DNA from: Bacteroidaceae bacterium
GTDB lineage: Bacteria > Bacteroidota > Bacteroidia > Bacteroidales > Bacteroidaceae
DNA: 61,264 nucleotides
Direction: 5' to 3'
NCBI GenBank assembly: GCA_011959205.1
Contig: BLLV01000215.1
Span: 1-61,264 of the forward strand
This document shows, piece by piece, positions 7,940-17,171 of the stretch. The first letter of the stretch is position 1. Each line of letters opens with the position of its first letter. Under the pieces are notes generated by a model that did no database searches, was not told where the DNA came from, and worked only from the letters and a program-made list of their open reading frames with translations. Position numbers and translations under genes: made by a program.

Positions 7940-10816
7940 ATGAAAAAAACAATAATATCTCTTCTGTTCCTAATAACAGGCATTTTCTGTACTTGGGCAC
8001 AAGAACTTGATAGCAATGTAGAAGAGCGTTTAAAAAACTTTTTTGCCAACTACGAAACGTATCATGTCAATATAGGTGTGTGCAAATTAGAACATTATGA
8101 GGTCAATCATAGCAAAAAGAAGTTAGATGTATACGCCAGTCCCAGCTTCGGCTACCAGCCGTTTACCCCCGAGAATACAGAAGCCATCTACCGATTACTC
8201 AAACAAAGCCTTCCCGGCCCTGTAAATTATTACGACATAACCATCTATGCCGATGGAAAATCTATTGAAGAACTGATTCCCAACTATCTGAAGAAGAAAC
8301 AGGACAAAAGCCGCCTATGGCAGCGGATAAATTACAAAGGCAATCCATGGGTAAAAAACATTTCCCGCCCTTTTACTGCCGATAAAGGATTGGAAGGTAG
8401 CCACATTGCCCTTTGGCAAAGCCATGGGAAATATTATAAAAATGACAAAGGATGTTGGGAATGGCAACGTCCCCGCTTGTTCTGCACCACAGAGGACTTG
8501 TTCACCCAGTCATTCGTCATACCTTATATTATACCCATGCTGGAAAATGCGGGAGCTATAATTTATACTCCTCGTGAACGTGACTGGCAACGCAATGAGG
8601 TTATTGTGGATAATGACACTCATCCCCAAGGTTGCATCTATCAGGAAATAAAAAGCCGGAAAGGCAAATGGAAAACCACCCCCACCCCGGCATTCGCTCA
8701 AAAACGATTGGTTTACCAAAACGGACAAAATCCTTTTGAAGAAGGTACAGCCCGCTTTGCCTCCACCGAGAAAAAACCGGAAAAAGCTTTTGTACAATGG
8801 ATTCCCCATATTCCCGAAACAGGGAAATATGCCGTCTATGTAACTTATCAGACTTTACCCGGAAGTGTGAATGACGCTAAATATCTGGTTTTCCACAAAG
8901 GGGGTGTAACTGAATTTCTAGTCAACCAACAAATAGGCGGGGGCACCTGGGTTTATCTGGGCACTTTTGAATTTGACAAAGGAACCAACGATTACGGCAT
9001 GGTGGTGCTAAGTAATGAGAGCAGACAAAAAGGAGTGGTATGCGCCGATGCCGTCCGTTTTGGCGGAGGAATGGGAAATATATCGCGCGGTGGAAAAACC
9101 AGCGGCTTGCCCCGCTACTTGGAAGGGGCACGCTATGCCGCACAATGGTCGGGCTTTCCCTATCCGGTGTACAGTCCCAGTGAAGGTAAGAATGATTATA
9201 CCGATGATATTAATACCCGCAGCCGGATCATAAACTACCTCAGCGGAAATTCTGTGTACAACCCAAAGGAGAAAGGACTGGGTGTTCCTTTTGAAATGAC
9301 CTTGGGAGTGCACAGCGATGCAGGTTTTTCCAAAGAAGATGATTTAATAGGTACACTGGGGATCTATACCACCGATTATAACAATGGTGAACTGAACGCC
9401 GGTATCTCCCGTTATGCTTCCCGCGACTTGGCTGACATGGTACTGACCGGTCTGCAACGGGACATCTCCGCTCAATTCGGTATCCGATGGCAACGTCGCA
9501 GCCTGTGGAACCGCAACTACAGCGAAACACGTCTGCCTGCTGTTCCTTCAATGATCCTGGAACTTCTCTCTCACCAGAACTTCGCCGATTTGAAATTAGG
9601 ACACGACCCGCATTTCAAATTTACCGTAGGACGTTCTGTTTACAAATCCGTACTAAAATACCTGAATACCATGCACGGTACAGATTATGTAGTCCAACCT
9701 TTACCGGTAAGTAACTTTGCCATTCATGCCGGAAACAGAAAAAATACCTTTCAACTAACCTGGCAAGCGGTAGACGACCCATTAGAACCGACTGCCAAAG
9801 CGCAACAATACATAGTCTATACCCGTCTGGGACATGGTGGATTTGATAATGGAACGTTAGTACGTGGCACCGAGTACACCTTCGAAGCCGAACCGGGGCT
9901 GGTATATAGTTTCAAAGTAACTGCTGTCAACAAGGGTGGAGAAAGCTTTCCTTCCGAAATACTGTCAGCCTATCAAGCCCCCAAAAGCAAAGGAACCATT
10001 TTAATTGTCAACGGTTTCGATCGTTTAAGCGGACCTGCTACCATAGAATCTCCTTTCTTGCAAGGTTTTGACTTAAATACAGATCCGGGAATACCTTATA
10101 TAAACACGCCCTCCTTCTGCGGAGCGCAACAAAGCTTCGACCGTAGCCGCATAGGACGCGAAACCAAAGATGGACTGGGATATAGCGGCAGTGAACTGGA
10201 AGGAATATTGATAGCCGGAAATACTTTCGATTATCCGTTCATTCATGGAAAAGCCATTCAGGCAGCCGGAGGCTACTCTTTTGTATCGTGCAGTGATGAA
10301 GCTGTTGAAAATGGTTTTGTCCGGTTGGCAGATTACCCCATTACAGACCTGATATTCGGAGCCGACAGACGTCCTTTCTCCCACACCCTGCAACAGCTAA
10401 TCACCTCTTATTGCCAAAAAGGTGGCAACCTGATGATAAGCGGCTCGTATATAGGAAGTAACATGAACAGTCCTACAGCACTGAATTTTACCGAAAGTAT
10501 ACTGAAATATAGTTTCGGAGGCAGCATGAGCAACTCCACTTCGGGAGAGATATACGGAGCCGACACCCGTTTTAGGATCCCCCGTACCGTCAACGAACAG
10601 ACATACGCCGTACCCGCCCCCGACTGTCTGACCCCGATAACTCCTGCTTACTCTGCTTTTGTATATAATCCGGGCAGTTACAGTGCCGGCATTGCCTACA
10701 AAGGCCCTTATCGCACTTTTATTCTGGGCTTCCCATTTGAAAGCATTCAGGGAGCAGAGGAAAGGGCACGAGTTATGAGTGCCATCCTAGGATTTTTTGG
10801 AAAAGAAAAAAAGTAA
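7940..10816 (+). CDS. secreted N-acetylmuramoyl-L-alanine amidase-like protein with golvesin-type and fibronectin III domains
   Basis: A 958-residue exported protein: signal peptide 1-20 (cleavage near CTWAQE). Residues about 150-230 (SHIALWQSHGKYY and ENAGAIIYTPRERDWQRNE) and 450-570 (VHSDAGF, SRDLADMVL, PAVPSMILELLSHQNFAD) resemble the two halves of an Amidase_3-type Zn hydrolase. The insertion at about 255-375 (PHIPETGKYAVYVTYQ, ending VVCADAVRFGGG) matches the golvesin C-terminal-like or xanthan-lyase-associated beta-sandwich. A fibronectin type III-like segment lies at about 600-690 and a C-terminal domain follows. Bacteroides genomes often annotate such proteins as xanthan lyase; peptidoglycan or surface polysaccharide hydrolysis fits better but is not proven. 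Monocistronic, with its own -7 box. Confidence 0.78.
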   Translation: MKKTIISLLFLITGIFCTWAQELDSNVEERLKNFFANYETYHVNIGVCKLEHYEVNHSKKKLDVYASPSFGYQPFTPENTEAIYRLLKQSLPGPVNYYDITIYADGKSIEELIPNYLKKKQDKSRLWQRINYKGNPWVKNISRPFTADKGLEGSHIALWQSHGKYYKNDKGCWEWQRPRLFCTTEDLFTQSFVIPYIIPMLENAGAIIYTPRERDWQRNEVIVDNDTHPQGCIYQEIKSRKGKWKTTPTPAFAQKRLVYQNGQNPFEEGTARFASTEKKPEKAFVQWIPHIPETGKYAVYVTYQTLPGSVNDAKYLVFHKGGVTEFLVNQQIGGGTWVYLGTFEFDKGTNDYGMVVLSNESRQKGVVCADAVRFGGGMGNISRGGKTSGLPRYLEGARYAAQWSGFPYPVYSPSEGKNDYTDDINTRSRIINYLSGNSVYNPKEKGLGVPFEMTLGVHSDAGFSKEDDLIGTLGIYTTDYNNGELNAGISRYASRDLADMVLTGLQRDISAQFGIRWQRRSLWNRNYSETRLPAVPSMILELLSHQNFADLKLGHDPHFKFTVGRSVYKSVLKYLNTMHGTDYVVQPLPVSNFAIHAGNRKNTFQLTWQAVDDPLEPTAKAQQYIVYTRLGHGGFDNGTLVRGTEYTFEAEPGLVYSFKVTAVNKGGESFPSEILSAYQAPKSKGTILIVNGFDRLSGPATIESPFLQGFDLNTDPGIPYINTPSFCGAQQSFDRSRIGRETKDGLGYSGSELEGILIAGNTFDYPFIHGKAIQAAGGYSFVSCSDEAVENGFVRLADYPITDLIFGADRRPFSHTLQQLITSYCQKGGNLMISGSYIGSNMNSPTALNFTESILKYSFGGSMSNSTSGEIYGADTRFRIPRTVNEQTYAVPAPDCLTPITPAYSAFVYNPGSYSAGIAYKGPYRTFILGFPFESIQGAEERARVMSAILGFFGKEKK

Positions 10817-10849
10817 TACATAAGCATGGGAGCCTGCATACAGATTACA

Positions 10850-11422
10850 CTATATCTTCGCCTTAAGCAATTCCAAGATTGCATTGCGATAAACCTTGTG
10901 ATGGGGCATGCCACCAAAAAGTCCGGCAAAAGGAGGAAGTAATATTTTGATGAAGTCACCAGTATCGAACTCTATTTTGCACACATACGCGCCCACCCAG
11001 TTTTTCTCTATCTCGCACTTTTCAATCTGAGAAATACGATAAACCGGCAAAATATCAGCCAAACAGAACGGTGACTGCACCTCCATGGCCAACTGTGTAC
11101 ACACAGCCAAGAATTCCGGATTTGTTACCTCCGTATGCTTATAGTGCCAACTCTCCTTTTCGCAAGGAACAATAACAAGATAATCCTCCGAAAAACCTAT
11201 ATAGACATCAAATGTAGCTACTTTGCTCTTAGATATATAAAACAGCGGCGCACCGCATTCGGGTTTCAGCAAATTATCGGACGAATCATAGACTGCATTG
11301 GAAAAAAAGCGTTGCAATACCACCTTCTTTACAATCGCATGAATACCCGCCTTCAAATTTTGACCATGCGGAAGATACTTCTCTATACTGGCAATCATAT
11401 TTGCCTCATTAAAAATCGACAT
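10850..11422 (-). CDS. hypothetical protein
   Basis: The frame is open from 11509 (219 codons), but I prefer the Met at 11422, giving about 190 residues, because the upstream codons look like AT-rich leader. I do not recognise a family. The protein seems soluble, with a beta-rich middle (FYISKSKVATFDVYIGFSEDYLVIVPCEK) and a C-terminal segment (IKILLPPFAGLFGGMPHHKVYRNAILELL) of the kind seen in PH-like lipid or protein binding folds; that resemblance is only impressionistic. It converges on the amidase-like gene with a 33-bp gap and diverges from the gene at 11636. Confidence 0.65.
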   Translation of the reverse strand: MSIFNEANMIASIEKYLPHGQNLKAGIHAIVKKVVLQRFFSNAVYDSSDNLLKPECGAPLFYISKSKVATFDVYIGFSEDYLVIVPCEKESWHYKHTEVTNPEFLAVCTQLAMEVQSPFCLADILPVYRISQIEKCEIEKNWVGAYVCKIEFDTGDFIKILLPPFAGLFGGMPHHKVYRNAILELLKAKI

Positions 11423-11598
11423 ACTCTTAAGAATAATAGTGTAAAATTTATAATTACGTTTATGTTCTTCACTAAAAGTTTCCGAGAACACCTTTCTATT
11501 TCCCTGCAAAAATAATAAATTGTAAGAACATAATTTGAGAATCTACTAAAAACAAAATAACTACTTCAAGTTTTATGCAACATTTCCGAAGATTTTAT

Positions 11599-11606
11599 TA
11601 ACTTTG
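11599..11606 (+). promoter_or_regulatory. Bacteroides -7 box upstream of the 106-residue gene
   Basis: TAACTTTG is a perfect TAnnTTTG match 29 bp upstream of the ATG at 11636. It probably drives this gene and the radical SAM gene after it. Confidence 0.6.
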
Positions 11607-11635
11607 TCCATATAAACCATTTAAATAAAACAATT

Positions 11636-11956
11636 ATGTACACCATACAGACCAACGCCTCCGGCACACGCAGCATGGAAATCTCAGAAGAGAACCTGCA
11701 AACCATTGAAAAATATGCTTTATTCCAGCATCTGATAGACAGCAACGGTATCGTGGACGAGTCGGTGCTGGACAAACTGAAGTTGAATATCCGCTCATTG
11801 ATTACCAGTGAGGAAGGAAATAATAAAAAACTGCTCGATCTTTGTATCGACGTGATTTATCATAATAACATGAAAGCTTTCGGGCTTCATCAACTCATTC
11901 TGCTTTATATCCAATGGGAGAAGGAGAAAAACAAAGATGAAGAAGAGATAGAATAA
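11636..11956 (+). CDS. conserved hypothetical protein
   Basis: A 106-residue, acidic, helix-rich soluble protein ending in a charged tail (EKEKNKDEEEIE). No named domain is recognised. It has a perfect -7 box upstream and sits 17 bp before the YgiQ-type radical SAM gene, so the two are probably co-transcribed; whether they work together is unknown. Confidence 0.75.
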   Translation: MYTIQTNASGTRSMEISEENLQTIEKYALFQHLIDSNGIVDESVLDKLKLNIRSLITSEEGNNKKLLDLCIDVIYHNNMKAFGLHQLILLYIQWEKEKNKDEEEIE

Positions 11957-11973
11957 AAAAACAGTATTTATCA

Positions 11974-13854
11974 TTGAAAGAATATAAACTTACAGACTGG
12001 CTGCCGACAACTAAGAAAGAAGTAGAAATACGTGGGTGGGATGAACTGGACGTAATCCTGTTCAGTGGCGATGCTTATGTAGATCATCCTTCCTTCGGCC
12101 CGGCAGTGATTGGAAGATTATTAGAGGCACAAGGCTTGAAAGTAGCCATTGTGCCTCAACCGAACTGGCGTGATGACCTGCGCGATTTTAAAAAGCTGGG
12201 ACGTCCACGCCTCTTTTTCGGTGTGTCTGCCGGATGCATGGACAGCATGGTAAACAAATACACTGCCAACAAGCGTTTGCGCAGCGAGGATGCTTATACT
12301 CCCGATGGCCGCCACGACATGCGTCCCGAATATCCCAGCATCGTTTATACACAGATTTTAAAGAAAATCTATCCCGATGTACCTGTCATCCTGGGAGGTA
12401 TAGAAGCATCTTTGCGTCGTGTCACCCATTATGACTATTGGCAGGACTGCCTTCGTAAATCGATCCTGATAGATTCCGGAGCCGATTTATTGATCTATGG
12501 AATGGGAGAGAAACCGATTACGGAACTTTGCAAGAGAATGAAAGAAAGCAAAGACAATCAGGACGGAGTCAATCTACCCTTACAAAAGGATATTCCCCAC
12601 GATATTCCACAAACGGCTTACACCATCTGTAAAAACGGATCAATCCCGTCCGAGCACTCTGTAATTGAATGTGCGAATGAAAAGCCAGATATCATCCTCT
12701 ACTCTCATGAAGCATGCCTAAAAGATAAAAAGAAACAGGCCGAAAACTTCCGCTTCATTGAAGAGGAAAGTAATAAGTACGAAGCCTCCCGCATCTTGCA
12801 AGATACAGGCAACAAAACAGTAGTAGTCAATCCGCCTTATCCTCCGATGAGCCAAGGCGAACTGGACCATTCTTTTGATTTGCCCTATACACGTATGCCT
12901 CATCCTAAATATAAAGGAAAACGCATTCCTGCATTCGACATGATTAAATTCTCGGTCAATCTGCACCGTGGTTGTTTTGGCGGATGTGCCTTTTGTACCA
13001 TTTCTGCCCATCAAGGGAAATTTATTGTAAGCCGAAGTAAAGAGAGTATCTTAAGAGAAGTGAAAGCCATAACAGAAATGCCCGATTTCAAAGGCTATCT
13101 GAGCGACTTGGGAGGGCCTAGTGCCAACATGTATGCCATGCGTGGAAAGGATGAAAAGGTGTGCCGCAAATGCAAACGCCCATCATGTATTCATCCCAAA
13201 GTATGCCCAAACCTGAACACTGACCATCGCCCTTTACTGGATATTTATCATTCGGTAGATGCACTTCCCGGCATCAAGAAAAGCTTTATCGGTAGCGGTG
13301 TGCGTTATGATCTGTTACAATATCAAAGCAAAGATTCGGCTGTAAACCGCAGTACGGCCGAATATACCCGCGAACTGATAGCCAATCATGTCAGCGGGCG
13401 TTTGAAAGTGGCTCCGGAACATACCAGCGACCCAGTACTGCAAATCATGCGAAAACCTTCGTTCTCACAATTTTATGACTTCAAAAGGACTTTCGACAAA
13501 ATAAATAAGGAGTTGAATCTGCGGCAGCAGATTATACCTTATTTTATAAGCAGTCATCCCGGATGTACAGAAGAAGATATGGCAGAACTGGCCATGATAA
13601 CCAAGAAGCTGGATTTCCATCTGGAGCAAGTGCAGGATTTTACCCCCACCCCGATGACCGTAGCTACCGAGACCTGGTACACCGGATACCATCCATACAC
13701 GCTACAACCGGTATTCTCCGCCAAATCACAAAAAGAGAAGCTGGCGCAACGGATGTTCTTCTTTTGGTACAAGCCCGAAGAGCGACGTGCCATTATCAAT
13801 GAATTGCGTAAAATAGGACGTACCGATTTGATAGACAAGCTATATGGGAAATAG
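11974..13854 (+). CDS. ygiQ: YgiQ-family (UPF0313) radical SAM protein
   Basis: A 626-residue cytoplasmic protein of the YgiQ family. An N-terminal UPF0313 domain (about 1-300, beginning WLPTTKKEVEIRGWDELD, with GGIEASLRR near 145) precedes a radical SAM core with the CX3CX2C cluster motif at about C334, C338 and C341 (RGCFGGCAFCTI). A second Cys cluster (CRKCKRPSCIHPKVC, about 395-410) is typical of the family. It should bind a [4Fe-4S] cluster and S-adenosylmethionine; the substrate is unknown. The start is a TTG at 11974, chosen because the family's conserved N-terminus begins there and no ATG lies between it and the upstream stop at 11956. Confidence 0.9.
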   Translation: MKEYKLTDWLPTTKKEVEIRGWDELDVILFSGDAYVDHPSFGPAVIGRLLEAQGLKVAIVPQPNWRDDLRDFKKLGRPRLFFGVSAGCMDSMVNKYTANKRLRSEDAYTPDGRHDMRPEYPSIVYTQILKKIYPDVPVILGGIEASLRRVTHYDYWQDCLRKSILIDSGADLLIYGMGEKPITELCKRMKESKDNQDGVNLPLQKDIPHDIPQTAYTICKNGSIPSEHSVIECANEKPDIILYSHEACLKDKKKQAENFRFIEEESNKYEASRILQDTGNKTVVVNPPYPPMSQGELDHSFDLPYTRMPHPKYKGKRIPAFDMIKFSVNLHRGCFGGCAFCTISAHQGKFIVSRSKESILREVKAITEMPDFKGYLSDLGGPSANMYAMRGKDEKVCRKCKRPSCIHPKVCPNLNTDHRPLLDIYHSVDALPGIKKSFIGSGVRYDLLQYQSKDSAVNRSTAEYTRELIANHVSGRLKVAPEHTSDPVLQIMRKPSFSQFYDFKRTFDKINKELNLRQQIIPYFISSHPGCTEEDMAELAMITKKLDFHLEQVQDFTPTPMTVATETWYTGYHPYTLQPVFSAKSQKEKLAQRMFFFWYKPEERRAIINELRKIGRTDLIDKLYGK

Positions 13855-13896
13855 ATTGTAGAAAGAATATTCTCATGGATGGATTATAATAGAAAA

Positions 13897-13931
13897 CTCT
13901 GCCGAAACTATGAATTAACGTTTCGGCAGAG
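13897..13931. terminator. bidirectional hairpin between ygiQ and rubrerythrin
   Basis: Arms CTCTGCCGAAAC (13897-13908) and GTTTCGGCAGAG (13920-13931) make a perfect 12-bp stem with an 11-nt loop, between two convergent genes. On the minus strand it is followed by TTTTCTATT, so the best terminator reading is for the rubrerythrin transcript. Confidence 0.75.
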
Positions 13932-13950
13932 GACTACAACAAATCGTATC

Positions 13951-14502
13951 TTATTTTTTGAAATATCTGTTGTACAAACCTTCAAAACCTTTACCGTGAC
14001 GAGCTTCGTCCTTAGCCATTTCATGAACAGTATCGTGAATAGCATCCAAATTCAAAGCTTTTGCACGAGTAGCGATGCGTTTCTTGTCAGCACAAGCACC
14101 TGACTCAGCATTCATTCTCTTTTCCAAGTTAGTCTTTGTATCCCATACACAGTCACCCAGCAACTCAGCAAACTTAGCAGCATGTTCTGCTTCTTCCCAA
14201 GCATAACGCTTGAAAGCTTCAGCAACTTCAGGATAGCCTTCACGGTCTGCCTGACGGCTCATAGCCAAATACATACCCACTTCTGTACATTCACCCATGA
14301 AATGGTTGTTCAAATCCTTAATCATTTCTTCGTCGCAACCTTTTGCTACGCCGATAACGTGTTCGTCAACAAATTCCAAACCACCTTCAGTTTCTACCAT
14401 TTCGTTGAACTTAGAAGCAGGTGCTTTACACAACGGACATTTTTCAGGAGCTGCATCACCTTCATGAATATAACCACAAACTGTACAAATAAACTTTTTC
14501 AT
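13951..14502 (-). CDS. rubrerythrin with N-terminal rubredoxin-like domain
   Basis: A 183-residue reversed-order rubrerythrin. A rubredoxin-type iron site comes first (C6, C9, C22, C25), followed by a ferritin-like four-helix di-iron domain (about 45-183) with the Glu/His ligand motifs EEAEH and EARHGK. Such proteins reduce hydrogen peroxide in anaerobes using NADH-derived electrons. It lies 75 bp downstream of a Fur/PerR-family regulator on the same strand, and the two may be co-transcribed from the promoter at 15032-15062, a sensible pairing of peroxide sensor and peroxide scavenger. Confidence 0.92.
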   Translation of the reverse strand: MKKFICTVCGYIHEGDAAPEKCPLCKAPASKFNEMVETEGGLEFVDEHVIGVAKGCDEEMIKDLNNHFMGECTEVGMYLAMSRQADREGYPEVAEAFKRYAWEEAEHAAKFAELLGDCVWDTKTNLEKRMNAESGACADKKRIATRAKALNLDAIHDTVHEMAKDEARHGKGFEGLYNRYFKK

Positions 14503-14577
14503 AATTTCTTTTTTTTATTAGTTAGTCAATTTTTATTTATTAGTTAGTCATTTCCTCTCTATCCCTCCATTTTTTTC

Positions 14578-14991
14578 TTAGTCTTCTTTAGATTTAGAAC
14601 AAGCAGGGCATATACCTTTATAATATTGGTGAATTTCATCCACCTTGAATCCATTCATAATCTGCTCTATTTGCTTCACTTCGTTACTGTATGGCAAATC
14701 GAATATCTTACCGCATTTCTTGCAAAGGAAATGAGCATGCAGGGAAGTATCGCCGTCGAAACACGCATTCTTTTCATCAATTGTAAGCATTAAAGCTGCT
14801 CCATGTTCGACAAAGAGCTTCAGTGTATTATACACTGTAGTCTTGGACAAAGTTGGAATTTCCTTACATAGTGCCAAATAAATCTCATCAATAGAAGGAT
14901 GAGTTTTATGCGACAATAAATAATCCATAATGGCTATACGCTGTACGGATGGCTTAATGTTATAACTGATTAGATAATCATAACTCTTCAT
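14578..14991 (-). CDS. Fur-family transcriptional regulator, PerR-like
   Basis: A 137-residue Fur-family protein. The winged helix spans about 1-80, with recognition helix LSKTTVYNTLKLFVEHG; the dimerisation domain has the HAHFLC metal-site segment and two CXXC pairs (CKKCG near 92-95 and CPAC near 131-134) that bind structural zinc. Its position before rubrerythrin suggests a PerR-type peroxide sensor rather than an iron-uptake Fur, but Fur or Zur function cannot be excluded from sequence. It has a near-perfect Bacteroides promoter upstream. Confidence 0.87.
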   Translation of the reverse strand: MKSYDYLISYNIKPSVQRIAIMDYLLSHKTHPSIDEIYLALCKEIPTLSKTTVYNTLKLFVEHGAALMLTIDEKNACFDGDTSLHAHFLCKKCGKIFDLPYSNEVKQIEQIMNGFKVDEIHQYYKGICPACSKSKED

Positions 14992-15031
14992 ACATTCCCT
15001 TTTTGTAACTATTACAATTTTATTTCATGTG

Positions 15032-15062
15032 CAAAGATAGATAGTTCTTTGAAACAAACAAA
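15032..15062 (-). promoter_or_regulatory. Bacteroides vegetative promoter of the perR-like gene
   Basis: On the minus strand a TTTG -33 box (15059-15062) is separated by exactly 19 bp from a TATCTTTG -7 box (15032-15039), matching the Bacteroides sigma-ABfr consensus. It lies 41 bp upstream of the start codon at 14991. Confidence 0.8.
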
Positions 15063-15121
15063 TAATTCACGCACTTTTTTTTATTTTTTTTATTTAGGAG
15101 CACAAATCAGGAAAGAATGAT

Positions 15122-15129
15122 TAATTTTG
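15122..15129 (+). promoter_or_regulatory. -7 box of nadE
   Basis: TAATTTTG matches TAnnTTTG and lies 30 bp upstream of the chosen nadE ATG at 15159. Because it overlaps the more upstream in-frame ATG at 15117, that ATG cannot be in the transcript. GGAAGG at 15147-15152 is a good ribosome binding site for the ATG at 15159. Confidence 0.65.
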
Positions 15130-15158
15130 CAACTATATATAATAATGGAAGGTATAAT

Positions 15159-17084
15159 ATGAAATACGGTTTTGTAAGAGTGGCGGCTGCCATTCCGGTA
15201 GTGAAAGTGGCCGACTGCAAATTTAACGCACAACAGATTGAAACCCAAATTGCCATAGCAGACGGGAAAGGGGTACAAATCATCATTTTTCCCGAACTAA
15301 GTATCACAGGATATACTTGTGCTGATTTGTTCGGTCAGTCTTTGCTGCTGGAAGAAGCAGAAATGGCTTTAATGCAGATAATGAATAATACCCGCCAAAT
15401 GGATATCATCTCTATTGTAGGGATGCCCGTTGTTATGAATTCCACATTGCTGAACAGTGCCGTTATTTTCCAAAAAGGAAAAATACTGGGCATTGTTCCC
15501 AAAACATATTTACCTAATTATAAAGAGTTCTATGAACAACGCTGGTTTACCTCTGCTCTAAACCACCCGGATGGCAATGTACGTCTCTGCGGACAAAATG
15601 TACCGGTCAGTGCCAACCTGCTTTTCGACACTCCGGAAACTTGCTTTGGCATTGAAATCTGCGAAGATATGTGGGCACCCATTCCGCCCAGCTCCGCATT
15701 AGCACTGAAAGGAGCGGAAATCATCTTCAACATGTCTGCCGACAATGAAGGAATAGGCAAGCATAATTATGTCCGTTCATTAGTCAGCCAACAATCTGCA
15801 CGCTGTCTGGCTGGATATGTATTCAGCTCATCCGGTTTCGGTGAATCGACCACAGACGTTGTTTTTGCAGGCAACGGACTGATATATGAAAACGGCACAT
15901 TACTTGCCGAATCAGAACGTTTCTCACTCAAGGAACAATTGGTCATCAGTGAAATAGACGTGGAGCGTCTTCGTGGCGAACGGTTGACCAACACCACTTT
16001 TGCCGCCAATATCGGCAACTGCCCGGGACGTCCAGCCATCCATATCAGCACAGAATTTGTCAACACACGCGATCTTAGTCTGACGCGCAGTATAGAAGCC
16101 CATCCTTTTGTTCCCCAGGGCAAAGAATTGGATGAACGTTGTGAAGAAATCTTCGCTATCCAAATAGCAGGACTTGCCAAACGTCTGGTGCACACCCACT
16201 GCCAAACTGTAGTAGTAGGTATTTCCGGTGGTCTGGATTCCACCTTGGCACTTTTGGTCTGTGCCAAGACTTTCGACAAATTAGACTTGCCACGAAAAGG
16301 CATCATCGGCATCACCATGCCTGGTTTTGGCACTACCGACCGTACTTATAACAATGCTCTCCATCTGATGGCTTCACTAGGTGTCACCATTAAAGAAATC
16401 AGCATAAAGGAATCTTGCATCCAACACTTTAATGATATTGACCACGACATGACCGTACACGATGTGACTTACGAAAACAGTCAGGCACGCGAACGGACTC
16501 AAATTCTGATGGATGTCGCCAACCAACTGGGCGGTCTTGTCATTGGTACGGGAGACCTTTCAGAACTTGCCCTAGGCTGGGCTACCTACAATGGAGACCA
16601 CATGTCCATGTACGGAGTCAATGGAAGTATTCCCAAGACACTGGTCAAATATCTGGTAAACTGGGTGGCTTTGAATGACATGGATAATGAATCACGTATC
16701 ACTCTGCTCGATATTGTAGACACCCCTATCAGCCCCGAACTGATTCCTGCTGATGAAAACGGCAACATCAAACAAAAGACTGAAGATTTGGTAGGGCCAT
16801 ACGAACTGCATGACTTCTTCCTGTATCAATTCCTGCGTTTCGGCTTTCGTCCCGCCAAGATATTCTTCCTGGCAAGTATCGCTTTTCGTGATATCTATGA
16901 TGAGGAAACAATCAAAAAATGGCTTACTACATTCTGCCGCCGTTTCTTTCAACAACAATTCAAACGCTCCTGCCTGCCCGATGGCCCCAAAGTGGGGTCT
17001 GTATCACTCAGTCCCCGAGGCGACTGGCGTATGCCGAGCGATGCCAGTGCAGCTTCATGGCTGAAAGAATGCGAGGAGCTATAA
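15159..17084 (+). CDS. nadE: glutamine-dependent NAD+ synthetase
   Basis: A 641-residue two-domain enzyme that makes NAD+ from deamido-NAD+, ATP and glutamine. The N-terminal nitrilase-type glutaminase (about 1-290) has the Glu-Lys-Cys triad E46 (FPELS), K115 (VPKTYLPN) and C168 (EICEDMW). The C-terminal synthetase has the pyrophosphatase loop SGGLDS (356-361) and the late GDWRMPSD segment. The start at 15159 is chosen from the ribosome binding site GGAAGG and the promoter position. It is monocistronic and converges on the his operon, separated by a large hairpin at 17105-17166. Confidence 0.95.
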   Translation: MKYGFVRVAAAIPVVKVADCKFNAQQIETQIAIADGKGVQIIIFPELSITGYTCADLFGQSLLLEEAEMALMQIMNNTRQMDIISIVGMPVVMNSTLLNSAVIFQKGKILGIVPKTYLPNYKEFYEQRWFTSALNHPDGNVRLCGQNVPVSANLLFDTPETCFGIEICEDMWAPIPPSSALALKGAEIIFNMSADNEGIGKHNYVRSLVSQQSARCLAGYVFSSSGFGESTTDVVFAGNGLIYENGTLLAESERFSLKEQLVISEIDVERLRGERLTNTTFAANIGNCPGRPAIHISTEFVNTRDLSLTRSIEAHPFVPQGKELDERCEEIFAIQIAGLAKRLVHTHCQTVVVGISGGLDSTLALLVCAKTFDKLDLPRKGIIGITMPGFGTTDRTYNNALHLMASLGVTIKEISIKESCIQHFNDIDHDMTVHDVTYENSQARERTQILMDVANQLGGLVIGTGDLSELALGWATYNGDHMSMYGVNGSIPKTLVKYLVNWVALNDMDNESRITLLDIVDTPISPELIPADENGNIKQKTEDLVGPYELHDFFLYQFLRFGFRPAKIFFLASIAFRDIYDEETIKKWLTTFCRRFFQQQFKRSCLPDGPKVGSVSLSPRGDWRMPSDASAASWLKECEEL

Positions 17085-17104
17085 GCCATAAAAAAGTAAC
17101 TTAA

Positions 17105-17166
17105 CTTCAAAGGCAAAGTAACTTAACTTACTTGCCCAACTAAGTTAAGTTACTTTGCCTTTGAAG
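17105..17166. repeat. perfect 26-bp inverted repeat between nadE and hisB
   Basis: Arms at 17105-17130 and 17141-17166 are perfect reverse complements with a 10-nt loop. The arms contain AGTAACTTAACTT, which also occurs once more just outside at about 17095-17107, so alternative foldings exist. On the minus strand six T residues follow (complement of 17089-17094), which would make a terminator for the his operon; on the plus strand there is no T-run. Confidence 0.85.
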
Positions 17167-17171
17167 CTAAC

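Noticed and set aside
15117..15158. Longer nadE start at 15117
   Set aside because: This ATG precedes the -7 box, and the ribosome binding site and family N-terminus fit 15159.
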